Shown: positions 37,201-51,300 of the stretch, piece after piece | Layout: every line of letters begins with the position of its first letter | Position numbering within the stretch: position 1 is the first letter of the stretch | Assembly: GCA_013399875.1 (NCBI GenBank) | Contig: VXAZ01003468.1 | Span: forward strand, 928,831-992,830 | Direction: 5' to 3' | Origin: Gymnorhina tibicen | Taxonomy: Eukaryota; Chordata; Aves; Passeriformes; Artamidae | DNA length: 64,000 nt | Notes under the pieces: generated by a model | What the model was told of the DNA's origin: nothing | The model's input: the letters and a program-made list of their open reading frames with translations, nothing else | The model's database searches: none | Made by a program: the position numbers and the translations under genes

Positions 37201-40200
37201 CCAACTTCTGCCACTTTTAGCAGGGAGACGTTTGGGCAGGCAAACAGAGGTACATCCTCCTTCTTTTAGGATCAATGGTGAGATCTTGTGTCTGAAACAA
37301 CAGAACATTTTCTGTGGGGTGGAAAGCTCAGGGTGCAAACAGATGTTTTTCATACACCGCTGAAACACACACAAACACAACAGCTCTGCAGCATCAATAA
37401 ATCTTTATCCAGAGGAGGTGCACACTGCTGAAAACATGCACTTAATGCTCAAACTGATGCAGCTGAAGGACTGCATGGAACCATGGAAACTTGGGGTATT
37501 CTACTGATCTTAACGGTGGAAAGGAATGCACCCATGCCAGGGTAGGTGCTAATGGCTCTTCACCCTGTTTTAGAGAGTTTGTTTTTAAAAAGTGAAGAAA
37601 ACACATCGTTGTAACTATTTAATTGTCCAGCAGCCTGTCCCCTGAGCACACAAACTCCAGAGGTAAAAGGGGCTGGTGGTCAGGCAGTGACCTGGCAGCA
37701 ATGCTACCAATTACCCCCTGCTTTATAAAGGGCCCTGGGAAAGCCAACATGCACACACAGCCTTTTCTTTTTACTGTCATTTACAACTCACACCAACACC
37801 CTGGGCTCAGATGCTAAATAAATAACCCAGGGTGCTGCAGAGAGCTTTCCTCCCACTCTGCTTTGCCCACACAACAACCTGCACCACACTTGCAGCAGCA
37901 GGCACCAAAAATTTCCTATTAGACAAAGAAAAAGCCATCCCAGGAAATGCTGATATTTTAGTCATGAGCTTTTGATGTAAAAGCTGCTCCACCCAGGACC
38001 ACCAAGGGCTACTACCTGCTCCAGCATCTCTTAAAAATCAAGCATCTCCCCCCCCTCACTCTGGCAAAAACAGACCCTGTTTTCATGGGTTTAGAAACCA
38101 ACTATCCTCAAGCAGCAGGACAGATGGACAGGCGGGACAGACACATCCAGGTGGCTGCAATGAGCTTTAGGAAGAGAGGATAAAATCAAAACATTTTGCA
38201 ATATCCAGGGAAATAAATGGCGGTTTCTGCATCAACCACACCAGTCGAATTTGCTGGTTTCTCCCTCCAAAATGCCTCACTGTAATATGTCATTAAAACA
38301 GTATTTTTCATCCTGCACGTTTTACCGGGAATGCTAAGAGATGCCAACTTCAACAAATGGAATGTCTTCAAATGCAGAGAGGCGTGATCCTTCTGCAAAT
38401 GAACTATGAAAATCTGTATGCTTGCAAGCTAAACAGAATTTATCATTTACTGATCCACCCTGGATTGGATTAGACAGGAATTGCTCCTTATGTAGTCAAG
38501 TACTGCAGTACACTGGAAATTACTGTCCTGACCTCAGCACAAGCAAAAGGGATGCTGGACATGCTTCACATTAAGCCAGACTGTGGAAAACCAGTTGATT
38601 TTCCCCACCAGTTTACTCCAACAAGAGTTTTACAGCTCCAAACAGCTGTAATTTATTATATTTTAGATTTCACAAAAGGCCTGAACATGTTGAGCAGTAA
38701 TACTCTTCAGAACTGTCAAGGCCTATTGAAGTGAAATATGCTTCCCACATCAGGAACATGGCACTGCGATTTCAGCAGTGCTAGAAAGGCAGCAGGATTT
38801 TTCTTTTTTAAATGAGTCAGTACACAAAAAACAGGAATGGTGAGAGGAGCATTTTCAGAATAGTTAATACTGGGGTAGCTCATTACTACTTATAATGTTG
38901 GTGGAAAAGGAATCTGGATTTAACCATACATTTTCAAAGAGGCTCAAACCACTGTTTTAAAAACGACAGTAAAATTCAAGATTTCTCACTTCTCTGTTAA
39001 AACTGAGCGTACAAGAGCGTCTTTCCTCAACCACATAGCTCAAAACCCAAGGACCAGGATATAGTCATGGATCTGTAGGAATAGGCAGGAGACCTGCCCA
39101 TACCTGGTGCCTCTTCCAGTGCTGTGTCCATCACCCCTCACTCGGTCAGAACAGGTCTGGACTCCACAGCTTCCCCGACACTGCACAAGTCATTTACTAT
39201 GGTTAAAAACTGCTTTGTTTCGTTTTCTTCATTTAAACCCGGTGTGGAGGGACTAATCTGTAACAGCTGAACCAGTTTAGCCATTCTGGACTCGCTGTGC
39301 AAATAAGCTGGGATCAGAAGAGCAGAGACAGCTGCTCCCACACCTGGCGAGGGGCCGTGCAGGAGCCCTGCTCCAGCCTCAGCTGGTGGAACTGCAGCGC
39401 GTTGGGGAGCACACGGCTCCCCAGGATCCCAGGGAGGCTGGCAGTACTGCCTTTTGAGTTGGATTTCGCTCACGCAAAAACTTTTTTAAGCTCCTTCCTG
39501 CTCACGCCTGTTCACTCCTTGCCATCGCGTCTGTGCTTCCCCCTCCGACCGCAGCTCAGAAATCCATTATTTGGATTTTCCAGCAGCCAAGAACTGGCTG
39601 ACAACAAGAACCTCCCAGACAAGTCTGGTCATGCCTGCTTTTCTCTTCCTATGTACCACTCAGCCCAAAGCTTTTTACAGCCCACATCTCATTTTCTGGG
39701 AACCCCCCAGCCTGGCAGCTCTGCGGTCTCGATTTTAAACACCTTGTGATTCGGCCAAGCACAGATAAAGTTCCTCCTGTGTGCAACCAGGATTAACAAA
39801 ACACCGAAACACATGTCCAGGTTTCAAATCCTGGCCGTTCCCATTAAATGCGTTTCTCCAGAAGAGCAGGGGCTGCAGGTGGGATTGCCCAGGGCTGAGC
39901 ACAACTTCAGTAGCTCCCACTGCTGCTTCCCTCAGCTGGAAATGCAACACCTTTGCCAGTTTATTATTCTTTACCTTGATCAACACATCTATTTTTCAAG
40001 AGGAAAACACCTGGATGTTATAACTTGGGAAAAATTCCCATATCAGCTACACCAAATTAAAGTATTACTTATTTTAAGGAATAATATTATACTTTATTAC
40101 ATTTTAAAAGTGAAACTTTAGGGGTATTAAAACTAACTGCTCTTTCAAAACAAAGCCAAAGCTATGACCACTATGACCCACATTTCAATTGGTATTTTCT

Positions 40201-41978
40201 CAGACCAAATTTCAACATGCAGATTTTCATTTTACACTCAAAAAATACCAACTAACTCCATTATTTCATCAGCTGCCCATCACCTTCACTCTTCGTTCAA
40301 TCAAATACAAGACTGAGAATCCATATGATTTTTGAACTCCTGCCACTTCCCCACACTTTGCATTAAGTTTTTTCTTTGTTTTAGACATCACATTAAAAAA
40401 AATAAATCTATATATAGTAAATTTCAGTTGACTGTAGTCAGAGCTTTTTCCCCCCCTTCCCACTTTTGTTACCTCAGCAGTGCTCTCCTGGATACACTTC
40501 TGTTTAAAAGGCCATCAACTTTGATCTGGTTTTCATCTGTCTCAGTGGACAAGAGAACTGTGTGGCTTTTTGAGCTCTGAATCAGAAAAGTTCTCAGCTT
40601 ATGCAAGCCTGCCACCTCCACCTAACCCTTTCCTGGCTGAGGCACATCACAAGGTAACACTGATAATTATTTAATTTTTTCCTGTCATTCATTTTCCTGC
40701 ACCACATCCCGTAAAATGTGGACCATCAAATCTCCACTGAGAAGTTTGGGCTACAATTCTAAAGAGCTTCACTAAATCAAAGGTGGAGATGCTGGCACAG
40801 GAGAGAACTACAGCTCTCCCAGTTTCATTTTTCTGCATTCCAGTTGTTTATCAGTGGGATAATCACTGACTGAACTATCCCTGGTTTGGCTGAGAGAAGG
40901 AAACTTGAGCCGTAGATCTGCGACACAAAACAAATAAACAAAAACACCTGGGAAAAGAACAGCTGTTCACTGCTTATATATTTTAAGGACAGCAGCAACA
41001 GAGCACCAAGGCAAGTCCATTCCCAGAGCCAGTTTCTGTGGCACATTCAGTTTTGGGGAACCAAAACATTAAGTTCCTAAGAAGCTTCTTCAAAAAAAGT
41101 TAATTTCAGAGAATCTCGGCATTTAATCCATCTTAACATCACCCATGCACAACATGAGCTTAAGCAATGCTTGCATCACACAGGTCCCTCGAAAAAGTCA
41201 TTTCTCATCGCTTGTACCTTCAGTAGTGTCCAACTTTAACGCGTGCACGCATCCCAGGGGACTCTAATCCAGTGCTCCCTGGTTTCCAAACAAGAACTGG
41301 GAGGTTCTGGATTTGATAGCACAAGACAGACCTAGTGCCAAGCTGAGCACCAAGAAGGATGAAAACTGCCACGTACAAAAATTACAGATGAACAAACCTC
41401 CCATTTTCCTTGATTTTCCAGTAAACCAAGACCAGGCTTATAATTATTTCTCAAGTCATCCAAAGTCAGGAGGGATACTCACCTCCAGCCCCAGTCATTC
41501 CTCATCACTAATAACTTCCCTCTCCCTGCAGGCTTGCTGGCTCCTCAGACACAGCCTCACACCACTGTGAATACACAAAAAATCTTGTTTGCAGACTGCA
41601 GTTAATCTGTGTCTTCTGGTATCAGAGTAAATCCTGATAATCACTTCCATACATATAAAACCACTGGCTTATGTCACTTGTAAGACTCAGCCTCTTCCAG
41701 GAAGAACAGTAAAAAGATTGAATCTATTTGCAGAAACCTCCTGTTGCTGTATCACAACAACATTAAGATGTTCTTGTGGTACTGCAATGGGAAAATTCCC
41801 ACAAGAAACACCACAAGAACATAAACATAAACAACATCAAAGACAGCTAGGCTTGCTCAGAAAAAACAACCAACCAAACCCACCGCCCCTGCACAAGTGG
41901 TTGGAAGCGTTTGTTTGTGGGTGGAAACTCCAACAGAAGCATTATAGAAAAGTGACAGGAAAATATGGCATCGCTCCC

Positions 41979-42152
41979 TAGCTACGGTGATGTGATCTTC
42001 AGGAATTCAGCTGGATGCGTGCTCGGATTTCNTTAGCTACGGTGACATGATCTTCAGGAATTTAAAGAACAAGTTGTTTAGGTAGGTCCGTATATCACAT
42101 CCAGCTCAAGGATTTGCAGGTGTACAGCCAGCTGGATGCGTGCTCGGATTTC
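41979..42152. other. Local duplication around a single N (probable assembly junction)
   Basis: Position 42032 is N. A 29-base segment starting TAGCTACGGTGA is present at 41979-42007 and, with two differences, at 42034-42062. A 24-base segment starting CAGCTGGATGCG is present at 42008-42031, ending at the base before the N, and exactly again at 42129-42152. The left part looks like the right part with about 66 bases removed, as expected where two contigs or haplotypes were joined without merging. Confidence 0.8.
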
Positions 42153-43731
42153 TGGACAAGACCCCAATTTAGGTCACCAGCATGGAGTGAGTGAGTGCCA
42201 GGGCTACAGGAGTCACCAGCCAGAGCTCGCCACCACCCCACAGCAGCTCCAAACCGCAAAAATTCCAGTGGTTTAACTTCCTTAACACAGAAAAAACCAA
42301 GTTTCAGATCAGCTAGACAGCCTCTACCTGTTCCATTTCACTGAGGTGCCATCCACAAAACCCACTCTGGAAAAACCCCATAGCCATCGCCACTGCCAGC
42401 TCACAGATCCTGTGCTCCGAGCAGCAGCTCCCACTGCTCTATTCCCAGGAAACACCACTGCTTCCAGCTCCACGCCTGCAGCTCATCCCCTGCAGCGCAA
42501 GGCAACGCTGAGGGTAAGAGAGAGAAGCAGAAGTACCGTGGATGCTGTGGGAGCCCTGCGGAGCAGGGAAGAGCCAGAGCAGCAGGACAGAGCTCACAGC
42601 ACTCCACAGCCCCAACACCAAGTCGGCAGCATTTTGGCAACAATTAAACACCTTCACCAAAGCTTTTCCCTCAAATGCTTTCACAAATGCATTTGCCAGA
42701 TTACTATGGGAAGTCTCTTGCATAATGAACAACTTTCTGGAACAATTCCACATGGGGTAGCAACACACTTTCAGTGCTTGCAAGTTCAGCATTCCCATTC
42801 CTGATTTTAGTATTTTGTTCGTAACTTCCCATGCACATTTAAAAAATACATCACTGAACAAGCCTGCCATGCAGCTTAAGCTAGAGTTCAAGGTTCTCTT
42901 GCAAAATACAGCAGTCAATACTTTGGAGAGTTTCTTGTCCTTCATAAGGTCTCGGTTTTTATTTTTGCACTCACGGTAAAAACACTGACATTCCTTCCCC
43001 TCGTGTAAGACAAGCACTTTAAGGACAGCTAAAAATCAGTATTGATTCTGTGCGCGTGTCAGTGGCACCAGTAAGGTAATCCTGACTAACCAGTTCCCAC
43101 CCAAGGCTACTGCTGGATCATTGCCCATCAGGAACGGGCTGATCTCCCTCCGACGCATCCAACAAAATGGTGCTTGGATTTAGGTTAATCCCAGCCAGGC
43201 ACCACGCCGGGCTGGCAACAAGGTCACATCACGATGCTGGGGACATCGGCAGCTCGCACCCAGCACGGCGCGAACCACGAGAATAAAGTTGCAAGAGGGA
43301 AGGCAGATCAGTGGTTAGAGGAGGAACAGCAGAGCAGGCGAACCCTGCAGAGGCTGTTGCGGAGAGCGGAGCGAGAGCGGAGGCAGCGGCTGTGCCAGGC
43401 ACCGAGGCACGGCTGAAACTTCGCGGCCAGCTCGCTCCGCTCTCCCCCGGCTCAGGGAAAGTTCCGCGGTCGCCAGGATTCGGTCAGACCTGAGCGGCCG
43501 CGAGGGACGTGCGGAAAGAGAGAAATTATCATTCGGGAGGAAAAGGAAAAAGCTTTTCAACAAGGCTTCACCGGCGTGGTGCGGGGGCTGTTTTAAACCA
43601 ACACGGCAGATCCCCACCGACACCAGAGCTGGGGGCCAGCTCCCGTACGCGCCTTCTCGCATTTGAGACAATTAGCACTTAACTAAAAGCAAAGCCAGAG
43701 CCGCCCAGCTTTAGAACTTGAGCAACTCCAG

Positions 43732-43738
43732 ACTCACT
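43732..43738 (-). promoter_or_regulatory. Candidate splice donor of the non-coding first exon
   Basis: On the minus strand the sequence TTCTAA is followed by GTGAGT (intron from 43737 downward), the best donor-like string I saw at the downstream edge of the CpG island. A first exon ending at 43738 would splice to the acceptor at 20037. A weaker alternative is GTACGT on the same strand near 43980. Without transcript data the choice is a guess. Confidence 0.3.
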
Positions 43739-43894
43739 TAGAACGATTCCGGGGGTGGAAAAGCCCAAACCCCGTGCAAACGCTCAGCCGTCCGCAGCCG
43801 CACGCTCCGGCGCCGCCGGACCCGGGGCGCATCCCCAGCCCTCGGGGGAGCCACGGGCGCCTAGCGGAGCGCTCGCCCCGCGGACAGGCGGACT

Positions 43895-43904
43895 GGGGGG
43901 GGGG
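43895..43904. repeat. G10 homopolymer in the CpG island
   Basis: Ten G residues within the densest part of the island. It is a likely site of sequencing error and a possible contributor to a G-quadruplex. Confidence 0.8.
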
Positions 43905-44880
43905 AACAGCTCCCTCCAGGCAGGCGAGGAGCCTCGCAAATGCCATCAGCGAGGATCACCCAGGCGGGCAGCGGCACGTACCGAGCGCCCGTGCCTGGCG
44001 CTGCATCGCCCGAGCCCGGCAGGGACTCTCCCGCGGCACCGCCGCCACCCGCCCGGAGCCGTCTCCGCGTCCCCGGTGCCCGCTCCCCCAGCCGGGCTCC
44101 ACCGCTCCGTCCCTCCCGAGGGATGCGGGGAGCTCGGCGCTCCCCTCTGCCGCTGCCCAACTTTGTTCCCCGAAGTTGCCCACCTGCAGCCGAGCCGTTC
44201 CAGCCGCCGCAGCGCTGCCCTTCCCCGCGGAGCCAGCACCGTAATCCTGCGGCTCCCGGCGCCTCTTCTGGAGCCGCACTGGCCGCGCTCCCGGCGGCGG
44301 GGCGGGCCCGGCGCGATCGCCCGCCCACCGCTCCTCAGCGCTCCTCAGCGCCCCGGGGCTGTACGGCCCAGCCCGGCCCAGCCCCTCCGGACACAGCAGG
44401 GCCCGCTGGCGCCGGGGATGCTCCGCTGGCGGCGGCGGCGGCTCCCCCGAGAGCCCCGCTGGACCCACCCGCGGAGAGTGGATGCGCTCCCGAGGCCGCC
44501 GGGGAAAGTTGAGGCGTTATGGCTTAAATCAAAACTCCATCTCATTTCTGGGCTGGAAGCCCAGGGAAAGAGTCAGGTTCACGTAGGTCGCTGTGCAGCA
44601 GCCGGATGGAGGTTTTATTGGATCTGGCTCCGGCTGATCACAGCATTAGAGCTGTGTGGTGTAATTAAGGCTGAGCAGAATTCCTTTAAGTCCCTTTTTT
44701 TTTTAGCAGGTAGTACTAAGATTCCTGAAACCTCTATTATCTTTTCAGCATCCCAAAGCACAGTGAAGTGTGTGTTATTAGAAGTGTGCATTAGCTCCCG
44801 GTGCCTCAGTTGAAGTCGAATTTTGCCAAGGATGGTTTTGGCTTCAGAGCCACAGTGAGGTGTTGATGTAAGAGAGTCAA

Positions 44881-45385
44881 TCATAGCACCACAGAATGGC
44901 CTGGGTGGAAAGAGACCTTAAAACTCATCCAGTGCCACCCCTGCCATGGGCAGGGACAACTTCCACTATCTCAGGCTGCTCCAAGCCCCGTCCAACCTGG
45001 CCTTGGGCACTGCCAGGGATCCAGGGGCAGCCACAGCTTCTCTGCCTCCCCACTGCCTCATCATCCTCTGAGTAAAGAATTTCCTCCCAATATCCCATCT
45101 AGCCCTGCCCTCTGTCAGTGTGAAGCCATCCCCCTTGTCCTGTCACCCCACACCCCTGTCAATTGTCTCTCTCCATCTTTCTTGTAGCTCCTTCAGGCAC
45201 TGGAACGCCACAATGAGGCCACCCCAAAGCTTCTCCTCTCCAGGCTGAACAACCCAGGCTGAACAACCCCAACTCTCCCAGCCTTTCCTCCTGGCAGAGC
45301 TGCTTCATCTCTCTGATCATCCTACTGCATCCTCTGGTCTTCCTCCAACAGCTCCAGGTCCTTCCTGTGCTGGGACCTCCCCAGA
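44881..45385 (-). mobile_element. CR1 LINE fragment next to the CpG island
   Basis: About 500 bases of reverse-oriented CR1 from ACCACAGAATGGCCTGGGTG to CCAGGTCCTTCCTGTGCTGG. It shares the block and order of the 28-kb copy, with more differences and a 15-base internal tandem duplication (CAGGCTGAACAACCC, near 45241). It lies about 360 bases beyond the CpG island. Confidence 0.9.
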
Positions 45386-48300
45386 AGGGAGGAAGGACTT
45401 GATGGCTGTCCTCTTGTACATAGAGGAATTTTGGAAAGGGTGGTGATGCTTTGTGGTCATGGCATAAGGAGGAAGGACATGAGGAAAACAGTTTGCTTCT
45501 TCAGCGCCTAAGATTTAAGTCACTGCCACCTCTGTTTCCCTTTCTGTCCAGTTTTGCCATGAATTATTGAAATGTGCTGGCTGAGAAACAATGACATCTC
45601 TGGGGACAGCAGAGACTTGACACAGCATCTGTTGACCCAGACTCAGTGTAGGAGCCCTGATCTGAAGAGATGTCCTTACTTTTCCATGCATGTGCGAGTC
45701 TATAATTAAGGAATGTCCAGCACTGAAGTGTAGCCACTTCTGTAATGAAATGTGGCAGCGGTCTGAGGAAGGGATGTCAAAAAATAAATTATCTCAGGAA
45801 AACAAGATGCTTATTTAATTGGCAGAGTGTGATCAAATAGGACTGATAGAGATGATAGAATTACGGGGATTTAATGAGTTCCCATGAACTGAGCACTGAG
45901 ATTTGCACCAGCGAGGTTCAGCTCAGCCCTGGCACGGAGCAGGAAGGTGCACTCAGCCTGTTTGGAGCTGATGTGGCACAGTCTGAGAACTCCACCACAT
46001 CTCTGAAACTCCACTTCGGGCTTTTGCCTAGATGTTAATATTAACTTTCAGTTATTATTGCACAAAGCCTTAGCTAGGACTGGGGTCAAGCCTTAGTTCC
46101 ACAGCAAGCTCGAGCTCAGGTAGGAGCGTGGTGGCTGTGAACCCCCCCAGTGGGCAGAGACTGACCACGGGCCCAGGAGCAAACACCGAATGCAGATTCG
46201 GCTTCCTCAGAGCTCTGCTGCTCACGTATTCACAACACCCGAGTCGCTTGGGCTTATGAGAGCTGACAAGGTCAGGGACCTGTGGCACAGCTCTCCACAT
46301 GGAAATATCAGCTTTAGCTGTGCGAGGCCAGCATGAGAAGGATAGCCTGTATTTTTATGCTTGACCGACCACAGAGGCTGTTCAAATTTTGAAAATGCAT
46401 CCTGCAGCTTGCCTTCCCTGGTGTCCTTTGTCACCTCCAGCCCAGCCCCATCTTCGGACTCCTTTGGCCAACTAATACATTTTTTCAATTTCGGTTAAGT
46501 CAAGGACTTCAGATTCCTATCATAGGTATCAAGTTAGGCCACATAAAAGATGCTTTTATTTTAAGTTTGTCAGAGAGGCACTTTATGAGATTGTGAGGTT
46601 GAAAAGATGACTCTAATCTTGGAGATGACAAGTTAAAAAGGACAAAACCCACTCTTCCCCTCACTTATTTTCCAGCAAGCCAGGCGTGCAGAAATAGCGG
46701 GTTTGAAAGTGCTTTTCCTGTATTCATTTCAGAAAACACAGCAAAGCTGCAGAATCACCATACACTTACTGAAGGGAAGCAATTTGCAGACAGTGAATTC
46801 TCTGAGGTTACCTGGAATGTTTTCACACAGTCCCTGAGCCTGTGCTGCCCTTCTGCCGTCTGGGGCTTCTGAACCCACTGCAATATTCACGTTCAATAAT
46901 AACAACTTAATTGCCAGTCTCACGCTCCTTCCAGCTAATGATTTTTTTTCATTTCCACTTGTCATTCAGACATCACTGTCAACAGGTCTCTGAAATTATA
47001 TGTGAAGAACAGCAACGCTTCTACTTGAGTGCTGTCTAATTAATGCTTCCTAAGAATCAAAGTGGGAAAAAACCCCGGCTTTATTTTATGAGCACAGGTG
47101 TAAGCAGGTACATGAAGATCATATTTAAACTTCCCAATTAATAATTTGTTTTGAAGAGCTGGCTTAACCCTGGCCATCCTGATGGCAGCTGGTGTAGACC
47201 TAAATTATCGACTGAGCTGTTGCTCCTGTTACCTACACCCGCTCAGTGCTCTCTGCCGTGGTTGCTATATCCACTTCCAAGCAATTTTTCCATGGTCACA
47301 TTTTCACCACATGGATTGCACGTATAACTTTTGTGTCCTACTTTGACAAACCTCGTTTTTCAACCTTTAGATGGGAATTTAGCCACTGGTAACAAGCAAA
47401 CTCAGATGCACCATAACTTCCTCCAGAAAAAAAATCAATCAGCACTTGTCTCCCAGCTGCTTTAGCTTTCGAAGAGTTTCTCTGACCACTGGCAGAAATA
47501 CAAGTAACTCATCTCAAGCTTAAGCTGAACTTGGTTTGTAAAACACCTCTAGGACATTGCCAAAGTGGGATCTTGTCAATGGGGCTCAATGGACCAATCA
47601 CTGTCAGTTTCTTTTCAATTAACTTAATCTGAAACAGCCACTAGAAAGTAGGCTATTAAAAATAAATTAAAAACCAGTTGAAAATTTAGGTTTTTGTCCT
47701 TCTAGGTGTAAAGGTTATAGCAGCCCACCTTTTCCAATCACACTTTCAGGTATAATAGTGTCAATGGCAAAAATACGTGGACAAAATATAGGATGCTTTG
47801 GATGCAGTTAAATGAGTAGAAAATGGACTCTTTCCTGTTATACTTACGGGATTCTTATTTAAAGATAAGTGCTTAGTGTAAATTTAATCTTCCTAATTTT
47901 TAAGAGACGCTTCCCTCCTTAAGCCGACACTGATACCAACTAATCTGAGGCCTTGATCTGCAGGCACAGTTAAGAGATTGTGCATTTCTCTCAAGATCGA
48001 GGTCAGCTGTAAGAACTGGACTGGTTTTTTTTGGAATATCTGTATCACAGGCCAAGCCAGTTCCCCAAAGCACAGGGAGATTCCTTGGTGTGGTGGTGCC
48101 ATGGGATAAGCTGCAGTCGCTCCTTTGCCTGGTCTGGGGTCACCAACACTGACCCCAACATCAGCCACGCTCCTCGTGCCCATGGCCAGCCGGATTTTGT
48201 CCCCATTTTGGATAATCCTGCTCTCCACAGGCCTGGGAGGTATTACCTTAAAATAATTCTGATCTCAGAAGCAGCCAGCACAGCTCTGGTCCAATTTCAC

Positions 48301-51300
48301 TGCAGTCAATGGCAACACTTCTTTTGGCATCAAACCCAACTGATTAAATCACCGAGCATTTTCAAATTCCCATTTCGCTGCCTCCATGAGCTGCTGCTCG
48401 TGCTAATAAATGGCGAGTGCAACTGGTGTTGGGAGCAGCAGGAGGGAAGGGCCGGAAGGGGGAGCCTAATGAGAGGCCCTGTCTGTGTGAAGGAAATTAG
48501 TTCTGGGGCTGGATGAAAGCGCAGCGCTGGAAGCCTCACTTTGCCCCGACACAGAGCCTGCACGAAGGGCTTACACCTCTGTAATAACCCCAGCACCGGT
48601 GCTCTGTGGATGCAGATGTCCTCAGTGCAGGCAGGACCTGCGGCAGGCCACGGCGACTCCTCCAAAACCCGTAAGAGAAAGTGGATTATGCGCAATTGTG
48701 CTGGAGAGCATCGCACAGAAAGAAAATGGTAATAGGAAGGTTAAGTGCCCAGCGAGTGCAAACTGATACACAGTGTCTTGAAATTACAGAGAAAGAAAAT
48801 GAAAATGGGGAAATGATTTCACATATAGGTAGATGGAGGTATAAAAGCAATCTATGAAGTCTGCGAGGGAGAGCAGTGAGAGTGGTGCTGTCAGATGTGC
48901 AGCCTTTTGCCCGTTAGGAAGAAGTGATTGAAGGCTAATTCCAATAAACAGGCAATTTTAGTTTTGTCATGATTTCAGGGGGTTTTTTTTTGACTCTGCC
49001 TTTGTGTGTCGTTGAAATATTTGTGTATTAATAGCTGCTCATTTTAATAGCATTACAGTAATTTGAACATCTGCAGATACCAGGCATTAAAATACGATCA
49101 CTCCCCTATATTTCAAGTTATTTTTGCAGTACTTCTGCCTGATTTTGTCACATCCATTAAAATGCAAGGGATCAGTTCATATCATTACCTAGTAACTGGC
49201 AACCTTGAGCTGAAGTGTTGAGCAGGAACCAGCCTCATGCCCGGAGGCCTGGCCAGCGATTCGGTGGAAGGCAAAGACATTTCATGGCTGTCCTGGAAGC
49301 TGAATGATGGGCTGTGTAACTTCCCTAATCAAATACAATTAAACACAAAATTATATTCCCACCACCCCTGCCGTCCTTTGTTCCAACAAATTGCCTGATG
49401 TACTATTCAGATTTGCTAAATATAAAACATTTTCTAAATGAGAGGTTTTAATTCTACCAAAAGCTCAGCTTAGTTTGTTAAAGAAATGAGATATTTTGTT
49501 TAGAGTATTGAGGAGCTCTCACAGGGCAGCAGGCTCTCTCTGGAGAAGAAATGACTCCTCTCCTGGGCTCAAACTGACTTTTGAGGAGGTCAACCCACAG
49601 AGGATAAATGAATCCAAAGCATGACTGTGAATTTGCTATTCAGTGGGTGAAGATAGAAACCAGAGCACAGGCAGCCATTGCCAGCAAAATGTGGTTAGGA
49701 AATATTTGACCAGCAAAGAAATACTCCTTAAAAGTAAAATACTCCTTAAAAGCGCTCTGAAATGTGATCACTGGCACCATCATGCTAGGGAGGAGAGGAG
49801 GAAACAGCAGCTACTCCTCCTTCCCTTCTTAGACTCACAGGAATTTTTCACTCCACTCAAAAGAGCTTAACCCATATTTTTAAAGTGATTTCTGTAATGG
49901 GGCAATATTAGCTTGCAGGATGCAGGATTTTAGTCTTTTCCAAAGCTTTTCATTCTGGCTGGGGAATTCATGGCAGCCAACACCCAAACATCAGGGACTC
50001 TCTTCATCCCTCCAGCCTTCAGCTGTTTCTTACACAGCACCTTCCGTGCAGCCACGGAGTAATTCTGTATGTGGAACTTTAAAAATCACCTGACACTTTA
50101 AATGTTAATATAATAAAGTAGGTTCAGGCTTCAGCATTATGCAGTTTCATTCATGAGTTAGCTCGGGCATCCCAAACATGTCTGAGGGGAAGAGAAGGTA
50201 AATGCATTTAATCCTTTGCCAGCAGGATCAGATGCAGCCAGATAAAACAAGGAGCATAAATAACAGTGACCTGGAAAGAAACAAAATGAAAACCAGCCTA
50301 CCTGAGAGATAAACAAGGCAAAAAAGGGCCCCAGGAGCTTGGATCTGGTGAAGTATTTCAGCCACTATTTACATTTGTCTCCGTGAAAACACATGCCTTA
50401 ATTCCTGTCCAGGTTAAGGATACTTCCCTAAATCAAATATTAATAATTTTGAGATCTCTAAATACCCTGATGGGAACGCTCTGCATCAGTAATGAATACA
50501 AATGACCCTGTGCAAATGTCTTAGAGCTGGAAAAATAGGGAAAACAGCATGTCAGTGACCTCCAGCCAGAATGTTCCTGCAGCTCAGCATGAGGGCACTT
50601 GTGAACCTCAGCATATTGAAAGCAAATTTTAAAATACTTGGAGAATGTTAAAACAAAAGGAAGATTCTAAGAGCATTCAAGTTGATAGTATGATATATTA
50701 TTTTCCCAGTCCCTGCTGTTGATCCTTCTCTTGCCCCTCTCCCAAACACCAATTCCATCCATGGCTGGCAATTTTCCACGTTCTTCAATAATTCTGTCAA
50801 ACTTTCTTTGACAGCAGAGTGCTGGTTGGCTGGAAGATAGCATCTCTAATTTCAGCATTAGAATCAGTACAATATCAGGTTTCCTACTCACTGAAACCCT
50901 GCACGGAACTGGCTCCAAAAATTTAGAGATGCTGGCCAGAAAGTGGAGGAAAACAAGTTACTGGTTTTTCTGTGTTTTATTAAACTTTGTCCCACTGGGT
51001 GCTCTTTCTGTTAATTAATTTTTCCTTTACAATTCCAGGTAAGCTATTAATCTATTGACTTGAGGATTTTTCAAAGCCTTTCCAGAAATAAACTCTGGGA
51101 TGAAAGGATCCTAAGCTATGCATGAAAAGTAGAACAGTTGTTTTGTCATTTTCAAGCCCATGGTTTATCCCAAGCCTCTCTAATTCCCTTTGCATGGATG
51201 TCAGATGGAATAATACAATGAAAAATTACCCCTAGATTTTGGTTCCCATTGCAGAGCGTTTTTTGTACAGAAAGTTTACCGAGTTTTTCTATAAAATTTG

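Larger units (their letters stand above)
20037..43737 (-). other. Putative 5' UTR intron of CNTN3
   Basis: Interval of 23.7 kb between the signal-peptide exon and the CpG island. It contains CR1 fragments, simple repeats, a 34-base palindrome, a small CpG-rich patch at 28.8 kb and the N-containing junction at 42032. No frame with recognisable protein similarity, no tRNA and no intact transposon gene was found. Its status as an intron depends on the CpG island being the true promoter. Confidence 0.45.
43140..44520 (-). promoter_or_regulatory. Large CpG island, probable CNTN3 promoter and first exon
   Basis: GC content and CpG density rise sharply from about 43140 and fall at about 44520, in strong contrast to the AT-rich, CpG-poor flanks. 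The densest part is 43740-44520. A GC box (GGGGCGGG, 44299-44306) and long GC-only runs are present, and no TATA box was obvious. It is the only large island in the window and lies 23.7 kb upstream of the signal-peptide exon on the same strand, so it is the natural promoter for that gene. Direction is inferred from the neighbouring exon; divergent transcription to the plus side is possible. Long open frames on both strands here, including a 352-codon plus-strand frame at 43755-44813, follow from the scarcity of AT-rich stop codons and are not taken as genes. Confidence 0.6.

Noticed and set aside
43755..44813. 352-codon plus-strand open frame
   Set aside because: It lies over the CpG island, where stop codons are rare. 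The translation is a proline/arginine/alanine-rich mixture with no domain, and several overlapping frames on both strands are equally open.
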